Below, piece by piece: positions 18,441 to 27,140 of a stretch of DNA of 60,354 nucleotides (the first letter of the stretch is position 1; each line of letters starts with the position of its first letter). The translations under genes were made by a program, and so were the position numbers. Under the pieces are notes generated by a model. It made no database searches and had not been told where the DNA came from. It worked only from the letters and a program-made list of their open reading frames with translations. Source of the stretch: Pseudomonas sp. Au-Pse12 (GTDB lineage: Bacteria; Pseudomonadota; Gammaproteobacteria; Pseudomonadales; Pseudomonadaceae). The stretch is taken from positions 1 through 60,354 of the forward strand of contig NZ_JAJTTH010000017.1 of assembly GCF_021341665.1 (NCBI RefSeq). Reading direction: 5' to 3'.

Positions 18441-19292
18441 ATGAGCCAATGTCCCTTTTCAAGCAATCCGCCGGCTGAATGGCATAACGCCGAGCTGAAC
18501 TTTTCCGACTCCATGAGCTATGGCGACTACCTGGACCTGGGGCGCATCCTCAGTGCCCAGCACCCGCTGTCGCCGGACCACAACGAGATGCTCTTCATCA
18601 TCCAGCACCAGACCTCGGAGCTGTGGATGAAGCTGATGCTGCACGAGCTCAAGGCCGCTCGCGAACAGGTGCGTCAGGGCCAGTTGCCCCCGGCGTTCAA
18701 GATGCTGGCGCGGGTCTCGCGGATCTTCGACCAACTGGTGCACGCCTGGGCCGTGCTGGCGACCATGACGCCGTCCGAATACAAGTCGATCCGCCCGTAC
18801 CTGGGCCAGTCCTCGGGCTTCCAGTCGTTCCAGTACCGGGAAATCGAATTCATCCTCGGCAACAAGAGCGCGGCCCTGCTGCGGCCTCACGCCCACCGTC
18901 CCGAGTTGCTGCAATCCCTGGAGGAGTCGATTGCCACCCCGTCGATGTATGACGAGGCGATCGCCCTGATGGCCCGTAGCGGTTTGAGTATCGCCCCCGA
19001 GCGCCTGGCGTTGAACAGCACCACCACGACCCAGCACGACCCGTCGGTGGAAGCCGCCTGGCGCGAGGTGTACGCCAACCCTTCGGCCTATTGGGACCTG
19101 TACCAGCTGGCGGAGAAATTCATCGACCTGGAAGACTCCTTCCGCCAGTGGCGCTTTCGCCACGTGACCACCGTGGAGCGGATCATCGGCTTCCAGCCCG
19201 GCACCGGCGGCACCGAAGGCGTCGGCTACTTGCGCAAGATGCTCGACACCGTGCTGTTCCCTGAACTGTGGCGGGTCCGTTCCTCGCTCTGA
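18441..19292 (+). CDS. kynA: Tryptophan 2,3-dioxygenase
   Basis: KynA is the haem enzyme that opens the indole ring of tryptophan to give N-formylkynurenine. The product is 283 residues from the ATG at 18441, preceded by GGCGAGGAG. Typical segments are MLFIIQHQTSELWMKLMLHE, SGFQSFQYREIEFILG and, near the end, RHVTTVERIIG with the haem-ligand region and PGTGGTEGVGYL. The gene sits behind kynB and is closed by a clear terminator. kynU lies 9.5 kb away with its own promoter. Confidence 0.95.
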   Translation: MSQCPFSSNPPAEWHNAELNFSDSMSYGDYLDLGRILSAQHPLSPDHNEMLFIIQHQTSELWMKLMLHELKAAREQVRQGQLPPAFKMLARVSRIFDQLVHAWAVLATMTPSEYKSIRPYLGQSSGFQSFQYREIEFILGNKSAALLRPHAHRPELLQSLEESIATPSMYDEAIALMARSGLSIAPERLALNSTTTTQHDPSVEAAWREVYANPSAYWDLYQLAEKFIDLEDSFRQWRFRHVTTVERIIGFQPGTGGTEGVGYLRKMLDTVLFPELWRVRSSL

Positions 19293-19313
19293 TCGCCCTG
19301 TTCACTCAACAAG

Positions 19314-19349
19314 AAACGGCGCGTCCTCACCTGGGGACGCGCCGTTTTT
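19314..19349 (+). terminator. Rho-independent terminator after kynA
   Basis: AAACGGCGCGTCC and GGGACGCGCCGTTTTT form a stem of 11-13 bp with a short loop and a T-run. The A-run on the other flank would also let it work on the opposite strand. Confidence 0.88.
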
Positions 19350-19482
19350 GTAGGGTTTGCCGATTGCCCTCGCCACATTCCTCGTTCGCCGGTTGCGAAG
19401 GTTGCAACAGCTGACGCGGGGCCGTTGTGCGGCTAAAGTGGTCGTCCCTTGTGCATTATTTTCACTTGATCAGGCAGACCAC

Positions 19483-20982
19483 ATGTCCCGGACCTTCGAG
19501 CTTGAGACCCTGAAGATGCGGCTCAGCGACCCTGAGTTTCTCCCCCTGGACCTGCACCAGCGTATCCAGCGTGCATTGCGTGGGCTGATCCTCGATGGCG
19601 CCCTGGGGCCTGGGGTCAAGCTGCCGGCGAGCCGGGCCCTGGCCAAGTCGCTCGCGGTATCCCGGGACACCGTGGAAAACGCCTATGTGCAGCTGCAGCG
19701 CGACGGTTTTATCCAGCGCCGCGAAGGTTCGGGGAGCTATGTCTGTGAAACCATCGGCGCCCAGTTGCGCGGCTCGGCCCGCCGTGGCCAACCTTTGCAG
19801 GGGGCTTCGGGGCACGGCCGAGAGCCCGGAGCGGGCTTGAGCCGGCGCGGCGCGCAGCTGTTGCAAAGGGGCGGCGTCAGCGATCAGCAGGCCGTCACCG
19901 CGTTCGCTACCGGGTTGCCGGAAACCCGCAGCTTCCCGCTCGACGTCTGGGAGCGCCTGCAACGCCAGGCGTTGAAGGATTACCGTGGCAATGTGTTGCT
20001 GCATGGCGATCCCCAGGGCGCCTTGCCCCTGCGCAAGGCGATTGCCGCCTACCTGAACCTGGAGCGCGGAGCCAAGGTGCAGCCCGAGCAGATCCTGGTG
20101 CTGAGCAGTACCCGCCAGGCGTTGTTTCTGTGTGCGCAACTGCTGGTGGACGCGGGCAAGCCGATCCTGCTGGAGAACCCGGGCTACTTCGGCGCGCGCA
20201 AGGCATTCGAGGCTGCCGAGGCGCGGATCGTGCCCATCGATGTCGACAGCCAGGGCATTCGTACCGACCTGCTGCGGGCCGACCGCAGTGGTGCCCGCTG
20301 TGTCTACGTGACGCCGTCCCATCAGTACCCCACGGGCGCCACCCTGTCCCTGGAGCGCCGGCTGGAACTGACCCGCTGGGCCGCCGAGCAGGAGAAATGG
20401 ATCATCGAGGACGACTACGACAGCGAGTTCCACTACGACGGTTTGCCCACCGCCTGTGTCCAGGGCCTGGACCCGTATCAGCGCACCCTTTACATCGGCA
20501 CCTTCAGCAAGACCCTGTACCCCGGGCTGCGCATGGGGTACATGGCCCTGCCCAGCGAGCTGGTGAGCGCCTTCAGCGCTGCCCGCAGCATCATCGACGG
20601 GCACACGCCGCAGATCCTCCAACTGACTCTGGCGCGGTTCATGGAAGAGGGGCACTACAACGCCCATGTACGGGCCATGCGCAAGCTCTACGCCGGGCGT
20701 CGGCAAGCCATGCTCGATGCCATCGGGCGGCATTTGCAGGGCATTGCCGTGGCCTTGCCGCCGCCGGGCGGGTTGCAGATTCCTTGCCTGCTGGAGCCCG
20801 GCTGGAGCGAAGCGTTGACCCAGCAACGTGCGGCCAGGGCCGGCATCCAGTTGCCGGGGCTCAGCCGGCTCTATGCCGGCGCGCAGAAGCAGGCAGGCTG
20901 GTTGCTCGGCTACGCCTCGCTCAGCGCTCATGAAATCGAAGCGAGCATGGCGCGCCTGGCCCAGGCCCTGAGAAAGGCCTAG
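19483..20982 (+). CDS. MocR/PdxR-family regulator (GntR fused to aminotransferase fold)
   Basis: This is a 499-residue chimeric regulator with an N-terminal GntR winged helix (LPASRALAKSLAVSRDTVENAYVQL) and a C-terminal fold-type I aminotransferase domain. The PLP-lysine region is YIGTFSKTLYPGLRMGYMALP and an Asp-containing cofactor segment is EDDYDSEFHYDG. Such proteins sense PLP or amino-acid derivatives. The target is unknown. It converges on the BenE gene with only 14 bases between stops, and lies within the tryptophan cluster, so a role in aromatic amino acid use is possible but unproven. Confidence 0.88.
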   Translation: MSRTFELETLKMRLSDPEFLPLDLHQRIQRALRGLILDGALGPGVKLPASRALAKSLAVSRDTVENAYVQLQRDGFIQRREGSGSYVCETIGAQLRGSARRGQPLQGASGHGREPGAGLSRRGAQLLQRGGVSDQQAVTAFATGLPETRSFPLDVWERLQRQALKDYRGNVLLHGDPQGALPLRKAIAAYLNLERGAKVQPEQILVLSSTRQALFLCAQLLVDAGKPILLENPGYFGARKAFEAAEARIVPIDVDSQGIRTDLLRADRSGARCVYVTPSHQYPTGATLSLERRLELTRWAAEQEKWIIEDDYDSEFHYDGLPTACVQGLDPYQRTLYIGTFSKTLYPGLRMGYMALPSELVSAFSAARSIIDGHTPQILQLTLARFMEEGHYNAHVRAMRKLYAGRRQAMLDAIGRHLQGIAVALPPPGGLQIPCLLEPGWSEALTQQRAARAGIQLPGLSRLYAGAQKQAGWLLGYASLSAHEIEASMARLAQALRKA

Positions 20983-20996
20983 CCAGGCACTGGCCT

Positions 20997-22205
20997 TCAG
21001 GGTTTGGCGGTACGGGCGGTCAACAGATTGGCCCGGCCATGGATCAGCAGGTGCACGGTCAAGCCGGCCACCAGCCCCCAGAAGGCGCCGCCGACCCCGA
21101 GCAGGGTGACGTTGGCCGCAGTGGCGAGGAAGGTGATCAGCGCCGTTTCCCGGGTGGCCGCATCGGCCATGGCATTGGCCAGGCTGCCGCCGATGGCACC
21201 CAATAGCGCCAGGCCCGCCAGGGTGGTGACAAAGGCCTTGGGCAGCACCATGAACAGGCTGGCCAGGGTCACGCCGAAGGTGCCCACGAGGATGTAGAAC
21301 ACCCCGCAGGCAATGCCGGCGATGTAGCGTTTTTTCGGGTCCGGGTGCGCGTCCTTGCCGGTACAGATCGCCGCGGTAATCGCCGCCACGTTGAAGGCGT
21401 GGGCACCGAACGGCGCCATCAGCAGCGAACCCAGCCCGGTGACCGCGAGCAGCGGGTTGGCGCTGGTGTTGTAGCCGTCATTGCGCAGCACCAGCATCCC
21501 GGGCATGTACTGGCCGGTGAGGGTGATGACGAACAGCGGCAGCGCCACCCCCAGCAAGGCCTGCAGGGAGAACTGCGGCGCGGTGAAGACCGGTACGGCG
21601 AGGCTCAGTTGCAGCGCGGAAAAATCGATCCGCTGTTGAGCGAGCAGCAGTGCCAGGCCGATTACCAGGATGCCGACCACGGCAAAGCGCGAAGTGAAAC
21701 GCCGCAGCAAGGCGTAGGACACCAGCAGCACGATCACCAGCAGCGGGTCGGCGCTGGCGCCGCCAAAGGCGTTGATCCCGAACTGCAGCAGAATGCCCGC
21801 CAGCAGGCCGGCGGCAATGCCCTTGGGGATCATCCGCACCAGTTTGTCGAACGCCCCGGATGCGCCCAGCAGCATGAAACCCAGGGCCGAGACCAGGTAG
21901 GCGCCGATCACCTCGGCGTAGGGCGTGAACGGCATCACCGTGGCCAGAAAGGCCGCGCCGGGGGTGGACCAGGCGGTGATGATCGGCGCCTTGTAGCGCA
22001 GGCTCAGCCACAGGCCGGTCAGGCCCACGCCCACCGACACCGCCCAGACCCAGGACGCGGTCTGGGCCGGTGACAGCCGCGCCAGTTCGGCGGCCTGGAA
22101 CACCAGGACGAAGGTCCCGCCGTAGTTCACCAGCACTGAAATCAGCGCCGCCACGGTGGGCGAGAAAACATCGGTCCAGCGCAGGCGTGTCGCCGTTCTG
22201 TTCAT
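20997..22205 (-). CDS. BenE-family benzoate/H+ symporter-like permease
   Basis: This is a 402-residue inner-membrane protein with about 11-12 hydrophobic segments. It matches the BenE family, with PTVAALISVLVNYGGTFVLVFQAA near the N terminus, AWSTPGAAFLAT, and GAHAFNVAAITAAICTG. The ATG at 22205 is chosen; the frame runs further upstream through the terminator region. Family members import benzoate or related aromatic acids. Its place beside the anthranilate dioxygenase operon suggests an aromatic acid such as anthranilate as substrate, but a terminator separates it from that operon. Confidence 0.85.
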   Translation of the reverse strand: MNRTATRLRWTDVFSPTVAALISVLVNYGGTFVLVFQAAELARLSPAQTASWVWAVSVGVGLTGLWLSLRYKAPIITAWSTPGAAFLATVMPFTPYAEVIGAYLVSALGFMLLGASGAFDKLVRMIPKGIAAGLLAGILLQFGINAFGGASADPLLVIVLLVSYALLRRFTSRFAVVGILVIGLALLLAQQRIDFSALQLSLAVPVFTAPQFSLQALLGVALPLFVITLTGQYMPGMLVLRNDGYNTSANPLLAVTGLGSLLMAPFGAHAFNVAAITAAICTGKDAHPDPKKRYIAGIACGVFYILVGTFGVTLASLFMVLPKAFVTTLAGLALLGAIGGSLANAMADAATRETALITFLATAANVTLLGVGGAFWGLVAGLTVHLLIHGRANLLTARTAKP

Positions 22206-22334
22206 AAGCCGCTCTCCATCGAGGAACAGGCTCCCAGGCGCAAGTGCCGGGAGGGAGTCGATTCTAGGGAGAGGGCGGACTGTTGTTTCAGGCCGCATTT
22301 GCCATTGTTGGCAGACCGCTTTGCGGCCGCCGAC

Positions 22335-22366
22335 AAAAAAGCCCGGCCTTGATCCAGGCCGGGCTT
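22335..22366 (-). terminator. Rho-independent terminator downstream of the aroP-type permease
   Basis: Read on the minus strand, AAGCCCGGCC and GGCCGGGCTT form a 10-bp stem with an 8-base loop followed by six T residues. It closes the antABC/permease transcript before benE. Confidence 0.88.
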
Positions 22367-22400
22367 CGGGGTGTGGCAAGCGCGAGGCTTAGTGCAGGGC

Positions 22401-23801
22401 TTAGTGCAGGGCTGGCTGCCCGGCCTTGCGTGCATGGCTCAGGCGGTAGAAGCCCCAGATCACCAGGACCCACACCGGAATCGCATACACCGAGGCGCGA
22501 ATGCCCGGAATCATCCACATCACGCCGACGATCATCACCATGAACGCCAGGCACAGGTAGTTGCTCAGCGGCGACCAGAAGGCCTTGAACGAAGGCACCA
22601 CGCCTTGTTCGGCCATGGCTTTGCGAAAGCGCAGGTGGGTCAGGCTGATCAGCGCCCAGTTGATCATCAATGCGGCCACCACCAGGGCGAACAGCAATTC
22701 CAGTGCTTCGTGGGGGGCCAGGTAGTTGACCAGCACGCAGAGCAGGGTGATCAGCGCGGAAATGCCCAGGGCCAGAATCGGCACGCCTTGCTTGTTGAGC
22801 TTCATCAGCGCCTTGGGCGCATCGCCCTGTTCGGCCAGGCCGTAGAGCATGCGGCTGTTGCAGTACACGCCGCTGTTGTACACCGACAGCGCCGCGGTCA
22901 GGACCACGAAGTTGAGGATCTGCGCCGCCGCATCACTGCCGATCAGCGAGAAGATCTTCACGAAGGGGCTGCTGCTGTAGGCGTCGCCGCCGGCATTCAG
23001 GCTTACCAGCAGTTCGTCCCACGGGTACAGCGACAACAGCACCGCCAGGGCGCCGACGTAGAAGATCAGCACCCGGTAGACCACCTGGTTGATCGCCTTG
23101 GGAATCACCTTGCGCGGCTCGGCGGCTTCGGCGGCAGTGATGCCCACCAGCTCCAGGCCGCCGAAGGAAAACATGATGAAGGCCATGGCCATCAGCAGGC
23201 CGGTGCCGCCATTGGGGAAGAAGCCGCCGTGGGACCACAGGTTGCTCACCGACGCCTGGCTGCCGCCGCTGCCGCTGAACAGCATGTAGCAGCCGAGGAC
23301 GATCATGCCGACGATGGCCACCACCTTGATGATGGCGAACCAGAATTCGGCTTCACCGAAGAACTTCACGTTCATCATGTTGATCAGGTTGACCAGCACG
23401 AAGAACACCGCCGCACTGACCCAGGTGGGGATTTCCGGCCACCAGAACTGCACGTACTTGCCCACCGCCGTGAGCTCGGCCATGCCCACCAGGACATACA
23501 GCACCCAGTAGTTCCAGCCGGCGAGAAAGCCGAAATAGCCGCCCCAGTACTTGTGGGCGAAGTGGCTGAAGGAACCGGCCACCGGCTCCTCGACGATCAT
23601 TTCGCCCAGCTGGCGCATGATCAGGAAGGCAATGAACCCGGCAATCGCATAGCCGAGGATCATCGACGGGCCGGCGGATTTGAGCACCCCGGCCGAGCCG
23701 AGGAAGAGCCCGGTGCCGATCGCCCCGCCCAGGGCGATCAGCTGAATATGGCGGTTCTTCAAGCCACGCTTGAGTTCCCCTTGCTTCAAGGTTTGATCCA
23801 C
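22401..23801 (-). CDS. Aromatic amino acid permease, AroP/PheP type
   Basis: This is a 466-residue APC-superfamily permease with 12 predicted membrane helices. It has the family opening LIALGGAIGTGLFLGSAG and the conserved GGLELVGITAAEAAEPRKVIPKAI. AroP-type proteins import tryptophan, phenylalanine and tyrosine with protons. I chose the GTG at 23801 because AGAGAG lies 9 bases upstream and no ATG occurs close by in frame. It follows antC by 79 bases on the same strand and ends at a strong terminator, so it may be the last gene of the ant operon and bring in tryptophan for the pathway. Confidence 0.88.
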   Translation of the reverse strand: MDQTLKQGELKRGLKNRHIQLIALGGAIGTGLFLGSAGVLKSAGPSMILGYAIAGFIAFLIMRQLGEMIVEEPVAGSFSHFAHKYWGGYFGFLAGWNYWVLYVLVGMAELTAVGKYVQFWWPEIPTWVSAAVFFVLVNLINMMNVKFFGEAEFWFAIIKVVAIVGMIVLGCYMLFSGSGGSQASVSNLWSHGGFFPNGGTGLLMAMAFIMFSFGGLELVGITAAEAAEPRKVIPKAINQVVYRVLIFYVGALAVLLSLYPWDELLVSLNAGGDAYSSSPFVKIFSLIGSDAAAQILNFVVLTAALSVYNSGVYCNSRMLYGLAEQGDAPKALMKLNKQGVPILALGISALITLLCVLVNYLAPHEALELLFALVVAALMINWALISLTHLRFRKAMAEQGVVPSFKAFWSPLSNYLCLAFMVMIVGVMWMIPGIRASVYAIPVWVLVIWGFYRLSHARKAGQPALH

Positions 23802-23880
23802 TAACTTGCGCTCTCTTCTAGTTGTTATCAGGACCGATCCCAGGGTGAACGGGAGCGATCGCGGCTGAATGCTGACGGGA

Positions 23881-24903
23881 TCAGATATTACTCTCGGTAA
23901 ACCGCTCGTAATACAGCTGGACGCGGTTAAGTTGCTGTTCTTGCAGCCAGATCCGGATCGAGTCGACCATCGGTGGCGGTCCGCAGACATACAGGTCGCT
24001 GTCGTGGTCACGCAGCTCGCTGCTGTCCAGGTGCTCGGTGATGTAGCCGCGTTTGCCCGACCACTGCGGGTCGGCGTCGCTGATCACCGGGGTGAAGCGG
24101 AACGCCGGCAAACGCTCGCCCAGCGCCTGGATCCGCGCCAGTTCGCACAGGTCGGCACTCTGGCGCACGCCGTAGTACAGCTGCACCGGTTGCTGGCAGC
24201 CCTGCTCGACGATCTGTTCGAGCATCGCCAACAGCGCCGACAGCCCGGTGCCGCCGGCCACCAGCAGCAGCGGCCGGCTGATCTGGCGCAGGTAGAAAGC
24301 CCCCAGCGGCGCCTCCAGCTCGATGCTGTCGCCCACCAGGCAGCGCTCGCGGATGTAGTTGCTCATCACTCCGTCGGGCAGCAGGCGGATCAGGAACTGC
24401 AACTGGTTGTCCGCCCCCGGCCGGTTGGCGAAGGAGTAGGCCCGGCTGCTGTCGGTGCCGGGAATCCGCAGGCGCGCGTACTGGCCGGGGAGAAAGTCCA
24501 GCGGCGCCTGGCTGCTGCCCAGGTCCAGGTGCAGGATCGCGGTGCTGTCCGACACCTGGCGCACGTCGATCACCGAGCCTGTGCGTTGCACCGGATCGGC
24601 GCTGTGGCACAGGCTGGAGTCGAAGTCGAAGTAGAACGCCGCATCCGACTGCACCCGGGTCTGGCAAGTGAGCATCTTGCGCTGCTCCAGGTCCTGGGGC
24701 GAAAGGGCTTCCTCGTCCACATAGTCCTGGCTGTACTGGCCCGACTCGCAACGGCCCTGGCAGGTGCCGCAGACCCCTTCGCGGCAGTCCAGGGGGATCT
24801 TGATGCCGTTGCGCAGGGCGGCGTCGAGCAATATTTCATTGGCCTTGACCGGGAAGAACAGGGTCTTGCCGTCGGCAAAGCTGAACGCGACCTTGTGCGT
24901 CAT
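23881..24903 (-). CDS. antC: Anthranilate 1,2-dioxygenase electron-transfer component
   Basis: AntC passes electrons from NADH to the AntAB oxygenase. The 340-residue product has an N-terminal plant-type 2Fe-2S domain with cysteines at 40, 45, 48 and 80 (CREGVCGTC). An FAD domain follows with RAYSFAN, then an NAD domain with GGTGLSALLAML and YVCGPPPMVDSI. This matches the BenC/AntC class. The ATG at 24903 lies 17 bases after antB. The frame runs upstream through antB, which is a GC-rich shadow. Confidence 0.94.
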   Translation of the reverse strand: MTHKVAFSFADGKTLFFPVKANEILLDAALRNGIKIPLDCREGVCGTCQGRCESGQYSQDYVDEEALSPQDLEQRKMLTCQTRVQSDAAFYFDFDSSLCHSADPVQRTGSVIDVRQVSDSTAILHLDLGSSQAPLDFLPGQYARLRIPGTDSSRAYSFANRPGADNQLQFLIRLLPDGVMSNYIRERCLVGDSIELEAPLGAFYLRQISRPLLLVAGGTGLSALLAMLEQIVEQGCQQPVQLYYGVRQSADLCELARIQALGERLPAFRFTPVISDADPQWSGKRGYITEHLDSSELRDHDSDLYVCGPPPMVDSIRIWLQEQQLNRVQLYYERFTESNI

Positions 24904-24920
24904 GGGAGAACTTCCGTGGG

Positions 24921-25418
24921 TCAGAGGTGGTAGAAATCGAGCACCGAGTTGATCGTGTCGTTGAGCAGCAGCACGTGCTTGCGCTGGATCAGCCAGCTGT
25001 CGCCATGGGGCTTGAGGTCGTAGGTGGCGTGACCGTAGAACTCCTCGGAGGTGGCCAGGCGGTAGAACAGCGTGTGCCAGTTCAGGCGCACGTGCAGCAG
25101 CCCGTTGTCGCCCTCGGCGATGCGCAGGTTGCTGACCAGGTGCAGGGTGCGCGGCATGGGAATGGTCGATGCCGCCTTGCCGGTGCGCAGGCGGAACACC
25201 CGGTCTTCCAGCCCCGAACGGTTGGCGTAGTAGATCAGCGACATCTCGCGTTTCGGGTCCTGGGTGTAGACGTGTTCCGAGTCCCACTGCGGCAGGTGGA
25301 ACTCGCTGTCCACGGCAAACAGTTGCAGGTAGGCGTCCCAGTCCTGGGCGTCGCACAGCTCGGACTTGCGATAGAAGAATTGCTCGATCTGGTACTGCAG
25401 TTGCGCATTCATGTTCAT
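24921..25418 (-). CDS. antB: Anthranilate 1,2-dioxygenase small subunit
   Basis: This is the beta subunit of the ring-hydroxylating dioxygenase, structural rather than catalytic. The 165-residue product has the SnoaL-like fold of the family, with an N-terminal helix (YQIEQFFYRKSELCDAQDW) and the C-terminal YDLKPHGDSWLIQRKHVLLLND. Its ATG overlaps the antA stop by 4 bp, consistent with equimolar subunit synthesis. A second in-frame ATG at 25412 is possible. Confidence 0.94.
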   Translation of the reverse strand: MNMNAQLQYQIEQFFYRKSELCDAQDWDAYLQLFAVDSEFHLPQWDSEHVYTQDPKREMSLIYYANRSGLEDRVFRLRTGKAASTIPMPRTLHLVSNLRIAEGDNGLLHVRLNWHTLFYRLATSEEFYGHATYDLKPHGDSWLIQRKHVLLLNDTINSVLDFYHL

Positions 25419-26803
25419 ACCTCACGCAGTTTCAGGGGCTGGCGCTGCAGGCCGTCGAGGAGGAATTTCTGCCAGTTGCGGTGCTGGTTGACGTACAGCC
25501 CTTCATGGGTGATCTCGGTGCCGGTCATGGCCGGCTGGATGCCCAGGTTCTCGCTGTTGGCGGTGGGGCCGGTGGCCCAGCGGTGATGGCCGCGCGAGAC
25601 ATCGCTCCAGCGTTCCAGGCGCCCCTGGAAGCCGCGCTGGGCCTCGCGGAATTCCACCAGGTCGTCCGGCGTGCCCATGCCCGAGACGTTGAAGAAATCC
25701 TCGAACTGGCGGATGCGGTTTTCCCGGTCGGCGTCGCTCTCGCCCTTGACCCCGATGCACTGGCTGATGATCTCGGTCTTGTTCCAGGCGATGGGGCGGA
25801 TGATCCGCAGCTGCGAGCTGATCTGGTCGAGGAAGAACAGGCTGGGGTAGATGTTCAGGTTGCGCAGGCGGTGCATCATCCACTCGGCCTTGGCCTGGCC
25901 GTGTTCGGCCACCAGGCGCGGCATGATGCTGGCGTAGCCGGAGCGCACCGCCGGGTTGGGCATCTCGCTGAACAGCACGCTGTGGCCGTTGTTGAAGGCG
26001 AACCAGCCGTCGTCGGTGCTGGCGTCGCCGGCGCCGAGCTTGCTGTAGTCCAGGGTGGCGCTGTTGCCGGCGCCGTTGTCGCGGTTGACCTGCTGGCGGT
26101 GCTGCACCGTGGCCACGTAGTTGTAGTGCACGGTGCTGACGTGATAACCGTCCAGGCCGTTCTCGTTCTGCAGCTTCCAGTTGCCGTCGTAGGTGTAGGC
26201 GGACTTGCCCGGCAGCACTTCCAGCTCACCGTTGGGGGACTGGGCGACCATCATGTCGAAGAAGATCCGCGCATCGCCGAGGAAGTCTTCCAGGCTGTTG
26301 TCGGCGCTCACGTCCAGGCTGATGAAGACAAACCCCTTGTAGCTGTCGATGCGGGCCTTCTTCAGGCCGCGGGTGGCCTTGTCGAAACCCTCGTCGTATT
26401 CGCCCGGGGCCTTGACCTTCACCAGGCGCCCGTCGCTCTTGTAGCACCAGGCATGGAACGGGCAGGTGAAGGTCGACTGGTTGCCCTTGCCGACCCGGGT
26501 CAGGGTGGTGCCGCGGTGCTGGCAGGCGTTGATCAGGGCATTGAGCCGGCCCTCGCCGTCGCGGGTGATGATCATCGGCTGGCGCCCGGCGCGCATCGTG
26601 ATGAAGTCGTGGTTGTTGGGCAGTTCGCTTTCGTGACAGGCGTAGATCCAGTTCTTCTCGAAGATCAGTTCCATCTCCAGGTCGAACAACTCGGGTTCGG
26701 TGAACATCTCCCGGGCGATCCGGAACACCCCGTCCACGGGGCGAAAATCCAGGCAGCTGTGGATGAAGTCTTGCCACTGCTCGACGCTTCTTGCACCACT
26801 CAT
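25415..26803 (-). CDS. antA: Anthranilate 1,2-dioxygenase large subunit
   Basis: AntA is the catalytic alpha subunit that turns anthranilate into catechol with release of ammonia and CO2. The 462-residue product carries a Rieske centre with Cys94-x-His96 and Cys114-x2-His117 (ACQHRG and CPFHAW). The mononuclear-iron region is ENGLDGYHVSTVHY. It is the first gene of antABC and is divergent from antR across a 337-base region that carries paired repeats. The benzoate dioxygenase BenA is a close paralogue family; the adjacent antR and kyn genes favour anthranilate. Confidence 0.94.
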   Translation of the reverse strand: MSGARSVEQWQDFIHSCLDFRPVDGVFRIAREMFTEPELFDLEMELIFEKNWIYACHESELPNNHDFITMRAGRQPMIITRDGEGRLNALINACQHRGTTLTRVGKGNQSTFTCPFHAWCYKSDGRLVKVKAPGEYDEGFDKATRGLKKARIDSYKGFVFISLDVSADNSLEDFLGDARIFFDMMVAQSPNGELEVLPGKSAYTYDGNWKLQNENGLDGYHVSTVHYNYVATVQHRQQVNRDNGAGNSATLDYSKLGAGDASTDDGWFAFNNGHSVLFSEMPNPAVRSGYASIMPRLVAEHGQAKAEWMMHRLRNLNIYPSLFFLDQISSQLRIIRPIAWNKTEIISQCIGVKGESDADRENRIRQFEDFFNVSGMGTPDDLVEFREAQRGFQGRLERWSDVSRGHHRWATGPTANSENLGIQPAMTGTEITHEGLYVNQHRNWQKFLLDGLQRQPLKLREV

Positions 26804-26869
26804 GAGTCGGTACCTTTTTTATTCGGGCCAATCGGGTGCCGTCATTAGAGAGAGTGCGGGGCACAGGTG

Positions 26870-26898
26870 GCTATCCGCTTAGTCGGCCAAGGCCATCC
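26870..26898. promoter_or_regulatory. antA-proximal AntR-like direct-repeat pair
   Basis: GCTATCC at 26870-26876 and GCCATCC at 26892-26898 start exactly 22 bases apart, two helical turns. The first continues as GCTATCCGCTTAGTCGG, closely matching the antR-proximal copy. Paired direct half-sites at this spacing are typical of AraC-family activators. On the complementary strand the core reads GGATAGC, which resembles the AntR site I recall for P. aeruginosa. Confidence 0.6.
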
Positions 26899-27012
26899 AC
26901 AAAATTGCCTGGGTAGCCTCTACCCATCATCGTCCGGGTAAGCGATCGACGGCTGCCTCGCGGGGCGCTGATCGGCTACTGTGAGTCCTGCCGCAGAGGA
27001 CAAGAGAGCCGG

Positions 27013-27041
27013 TTTATCCACTTAGTGGGCGAATGCTATCC
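27013..27041. promoter_or_regulatory. antR-proximal AntR-like direct-repeat pair
   Basis: TTTATCC at 27013-27019 and GCTATCC at 27035-27041 again start 22 bases apart. They extend as TTTATCCACTTAGTGGG and GCTATCCACTGGGTTGG, sharing NNTATCC-NCTNNGTNGG with the antA-side copy. This suggests autoregulation of antR by the same protein. Confidence 0.55.
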
Positions 27042-27140
27042 ACTGGGTTGGCAGCGTTGCCGACTGGCGCAAAACTTGCCCTGTCACACAAGACGCGCCG
27101 TCAGAGCGCGCTGAATAAAAATTGCCGTGGGTGCGCCGTG

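Larger units (their letters stand above)
26804..27140. promoter_or_regulatory. antA-antR divergent regulatory region
   Basis: This 337-base stretch holds no gene. It contains four copies of a GCTATCC-type heptamer, arranged as two pairs listed separately. Both pairs point the same way on the plus strand. The pair near antA lies 67-95 bases upstream of its ATG, and the pair near antR lies 100-128 bases upstream of its ATG. Confidence 0.7.
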
